Source of the DNA: Branchiostoma floridae
Taxonomy: Eukaryota > Chordata > Leptocardii > Amphioxiformes > Branchiostomatidae
DNA: 64,000 nucleotides
NCBI RefSeq assembly: GCF_000003815.2
Contig: NC_049982.1
Coordinates: forward strand, 15,172,769 to 15,236,768
Reading direction: 5' to 3'
This document shows positions 60,834 through 64,000 of the stretch, one piece after another (the first letter of the stretch is position 1; the number at the start of each line of letters is the position of its first letter). Position numbers and translations under genes: made by a program. The notes under the pieces are model-generated. The model had not been told where the DNA came from. It saw only the letters and a program-made list of their open reading frames with translations, and did not search any database.

Positions 60834-62991
60834 GCGCATGTTAGAAGATAATTTCGGGGCAAACCCGTTGCTCCTCAAATTAAACAAGAAAGTTTGGTAT
60901 CAATGTTCAGGTGAGGAAGTGGGCTATCACGTGGTGGGGTTAGCTTATGGGATGATGGTGAACTGCAAAAAAGACAACCACAAATAAACTGGCAAAAATT
61001 GCCAATGTTTCGAAAGCTACAGTGTTCGTTGTCATTTTGCAATGCATGAAATATCTATATGGCTGTACTGGGCAAAGCCTGTAGATGTAAGAAAGAACAA
61101 ACATTATGTAGGTCTGAGGTCTTTTTGCTGCACAACGGGCACTTGCTTACACCCATGCAGCGGGGTCATGCCAGGACAAACTGTGTTCCGGAGTATGACC
61201 TGTCGTAGAGAGGGCTGCGCAGAACGGATGCGCATAGAGCTTTGCGGTTCGACTGTAACTATTAACTTTCCTCTCTTAGTTACCGTACTGTGCATTCACA
61301 AGGTATATTAGAGTGTAATGATTGTACACTATGTGGTACAAATCGTCGTTTGGTCGCTCGTTTGTGTTATTTTGATCAATGTAATTTTATACTTTGAGGT
61401 TTCAAAAAGGCGTTTACTTCCTTCTGACAGCTCTGTTCCGTAAACGTTTACTGTGTGCTAAGAGACGTCTAGAAATGTTCAGCGTAGACTGGTGGTAACT
61501 TGATCGCTCAGCTGTGAACATTTTCTCTGGCTTGGGAGTATAACATAGAAAACAAACATAGCTTGCCGTTCCTTGCTCTGAATTGACAGGGTTCCCTTTG
61601 TTGTATGTTTATGAAGTGAAAGCATATCAACTCACAAAATCGTTTGTGAACTGTTCTGAAGGCCCCGTAAATTAATCATGATGCCTCTATATAACATGTT
61701 AACGTCCCTGGTTAAGTTTACTGTACAGTAAACACTGCACGACTGTGACGTCCAGATATCAACTGCTCTTTTGTTTGATTTACATACAGTACATTCATGT
61801 ATATTGCCAAAATAATGACATTCCAAATCTAGTTTATAACTTTGTTATCTCAGAAATCGTGTTTACAATGAATAAAGTAAATATTTGCAAAGGGAAGGGC
61901 CTGCTAAGTGGGACATTTTGTATTGCCGTGTTGGCATCAGCTCCGATCCCTGAGGCAAGTAGTTACTTTATGCACAGAAGGTTTACGGCTAATTGGCTGT
62001 TTTCATTGACATAATTGCTCGACAACTTGCCTTGTTTTGAGTATCCATGAGTTTTTTCAAGCACATCTCACCAAAGTTCCTGCTGTCATACAAGTCCTAC
62101 AGACTGTTGAGTGTTGTGATTTGTAGTGTCGGAGTGTTGCTAATGGTAACTATAATGTGTTGTGTCCTCGGTAATTTGTGAACAAGCCAAGAGCTGTTCC
62201 ATTTAATGATTTTCTAACCGTTTTTAATGGGGGTATAACAAAATCAAAAAAGAAGAAAAACTAGAATAGAGAGACTAAACGTTTACCAGGCTGAAATGTC
62301 ATTAGGTTTGAGTTTAGTTTATTCAGATCCACAACTACCCAGTAGCATGTACACTGCAGCTTAATTCTTCCTGTGGTTCTTATGCATACATGTAACTGGA
62401 TTAGGAAATACATGGCATGCAGGAAAATAACATAAATCATACAGAATACATGAATGTATATAAAATTCAAGATGAAAAGATAAAAGCTAGCGTCAATCTT
62501 TCAGATGGTATTGTTGCATTTGTCTTGCATTTTGTACTGTTAAACCCGGTAATCCAATCAGAGTCTAAATCTACTTTAATTTGTTTCTGCTACTTGCAAT
62601 ACCATGGGGATTTGGATTATGTAAATGAACTGTTTTCACATTTATCTGACATTGTGTCATTTTCACCTAAAAAGCCTCCCCCAGGATTGAACAGCTGTGC
62701 TTCCAGCCTTCCATTTGTGTAGGCCTGACTGCACAATATGATCATACATACTCAGTATGGTTACCCTGGCCTTATGTCATTGAAAGATATGCCACTTTTT
62801 ATAAAGAAGATTATTTTTAAGAAGAAGACAAAGTCCTTTTTGAAGGGTACCTAAGTCTGCTGTGTTGAATTCTGAAAGTGTAAACAGAAAATGGTTGAAT
62901 TTTATCAAAAAGAGGAGCTATATGATATTACTCACCCCAGTAACGATTCTTCCGATCACTGAATCAGTTCTCCATTCTTTCCTCAACAGAC
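60834..62991. other. Intergenic / intronic sequence without recognised genes
   Basis: AT-rich with short open frames only; no RNA gene, tandem array or transposon ends recognised. It may be intron sequence of the gene whose possible exon lies at 62992-63101. Confidence 0.35.
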
Positions 62992-63101
62992 CCTACAGCA
63001 GATGATGTAAGTTCCCTCGGATGGTCTGGTCAGAATGGGGTTGTGGTTGTAGCTACAACAAGGGTGGAAGGACAACACCAGCACAAGATCAAGACATACA
63101 G
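62992..63101 (+). CDS. Possible internal exon of an unidentified gene
   Basis: Bounded by TTCCTCAACAG and AG|GTTTGT. The open frame (with a G donated by a preceding exon) reads DPTADDVSSLGWSGQNG, VVVVATTRVEGQHQ, HKIKTYR. The alternating hydrophobic strand after a Gly-rich turn looks like part of a beta-propeller or similar domain, but I do not recognise the family. No companion exon was found in the window. Confidence 0.35.
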
Positions 63102-63220
63102 GTTTGTAGTCCTGCTTACTTATTAATCACTAGTGACTTGCTCGGTTTATCTGTCAACATTGGAATTCTCAGATGCACTTGTGTATACAAAGGCATAGCA
63201 ACAACATAATTTTCAAATTC

Positions 63221-63345
63221 TCATTCGGAGTGTTCAAAATTCATCAATGTGAACCCAAGCTGGCCAGGGCTGTCATCAAGACCTCCAAACACTGTGTGGG
63301 TGGAATGGCGGAGGCCCTATTGGTAACATGATATGGTGTTGAAGA
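63221..63345 (+). repeat. Dispersed repeat, copy 1
   Basis: Shares an ordered set of blocks with 63836-64000: GGAGTGTTCAAA, GGGCTGTCATCAAGA (GGGCTGTCAGCAAGA), TCCAAACA-TGTG, GATATGGTGT. The two copies are diverged and 615 bp apart in the same orientation. Confidence 0.6.
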
Positions 63346-63835
63346 TCAACAGATAAACAAGTTCAACTTCAACAAGACAGTGTCACAAGACAGAGGCAAG
63401 ACAAAAATAAGCCAGCCTTATATTGTTATATACTACATTACAGGTTTTAATCTGGGTGCCACTCTGATTCATAGTTACCAGTCACTAACTTGGTTTGTCT
63501 CTCAATCATAAGAATACCCAAATGTACATATGTACATAAACCATGGCAGGAAAACACCATGTTCTAATGTTCAAAACTTTCAGATTTGTGTGTACCAGCA
63601 ACTTTCCACAAAAAGACTTGACATAAGGACAGGGCCTCTTTGGTGGCAAGCCTTGCAAGAAGAAAATAGTGTGTAACTTTTTTGTAATGACTGAAGACAA
63701 TGTCGCCTCAGCCCAACAGCCTCAAAAAACTATGTGCAGCACTGTCCCTTGTCCTCGTCATCAAAATACTTAAAATTTAATACACACATGTATATAAACA
63801 ATGGTGCAACAACAACAACAACATACTATTCAAAA

Positions 63836-64000
63836 CTTTATTTGGAGTGTTCAAAGCTTCGTTCATTTGAACCTGATGTGTGCCATTATTGAAGATGTTC
63901 CAATTCCTGAGCTGGGCTGTCAGCAAGAGCTAAGGTCTCCAAACAATGTGAGTGTGAAATAGTGGGGCCCCTGTTTGTGACACGATATGGTGTGGGGCCA
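63836..64000 (+). repeat. Dispersed repeat, copy 2 (runs off the window)
   Basis: Longer copy of the repeat at 63221-63345, with TTTGGAGTGTTCAAAGC at the left and GATATGGTGTGGGG at the window edge. Confidence 0.6.

Noticed and set aside
60646-60987. CGPELDRAGRSW-type repetitive protein (and the mirror frame at 58874-59225)
   Set aside because: Translation of the GC-rich minisatellite in the transposon arms; appears in several frames and both strands.

Overview
The window is animal nuclear DNA. It has spliced genes with GT-AG introns, AATAAA signals, intronic snoRNAs, tRNA-derived and DNA-transposon repeats, and assembly gaps (runs of N at 13203-14097 and 34586-34685). A complete SMIM19 orthologue, a COMMD8 protein of exactly human length, a chordate-like beta-tubulin, and a glycerophosphocholine-acyltransferase-like gene (a family I associate with fungi and plants) together suggest an invertebrate deuterostome. 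A cephalochordate (Branchiostoma-like) genome is my best guess. This is inference from protein similarity and repeat style; no search was run.

Layout. 1-2.1 kb: 3' end of NOP56 (+), with two related C/D-box snoRNAs in its introns. 3.4-3.9 kb: unrecognised Cys-containing exon or small gene (-). 7.7-11.9 kb: three-exon C2H2 zinc-finger gene (-). 12.9-14.3 kb: long-inverted-repeat transposon around an assembly gap. 15.4-17.6 kb: SMIM19 (+). 18.8-22.9 kb: ten-exon GPC1/DUF2838-type acyltransferase (-). 24.3-37.7 kb: complete 20-exon TTF2 (+), divergent from GPC1, with a 5'-inverted LINE in one intron and a gap inside one exon. 39.7-52.1 kb: beta-tubulin (-), eight common exons plus two alternative terminal exons that encode different acidic tails. 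55.3-55.9 kb: deleted mariner. 56.5-58.0 kb: COMMD8 (-). 59.0-60.8 kb: foldback transposon with about 495-bp arms made partly of a GC-rich minisatellite. 63.0 kb: one possible exon of an unidentified gene.

The genes are unrelated housekeeping genes (ribosome biogenesis, transcription termination, cytoskeleton, Commander trafficking, lipid remodelling), so no operon-like cooperation is expected. The gene models were built by matching splice sites and reading phase across every junction; in TTF2, GPC1, tubulin, COMMD8, SMIM19 and the zinc-finger gene all phases close, apart from the TTF2 exon interrupted by Ns. The observations most worth follow-up are the alternative beta-tubulin tails from one locus, the two foldback elements with intact target-site duplications, the GPC1-type gene in a probable chordate, and the twin-primed LINE in TTF2.
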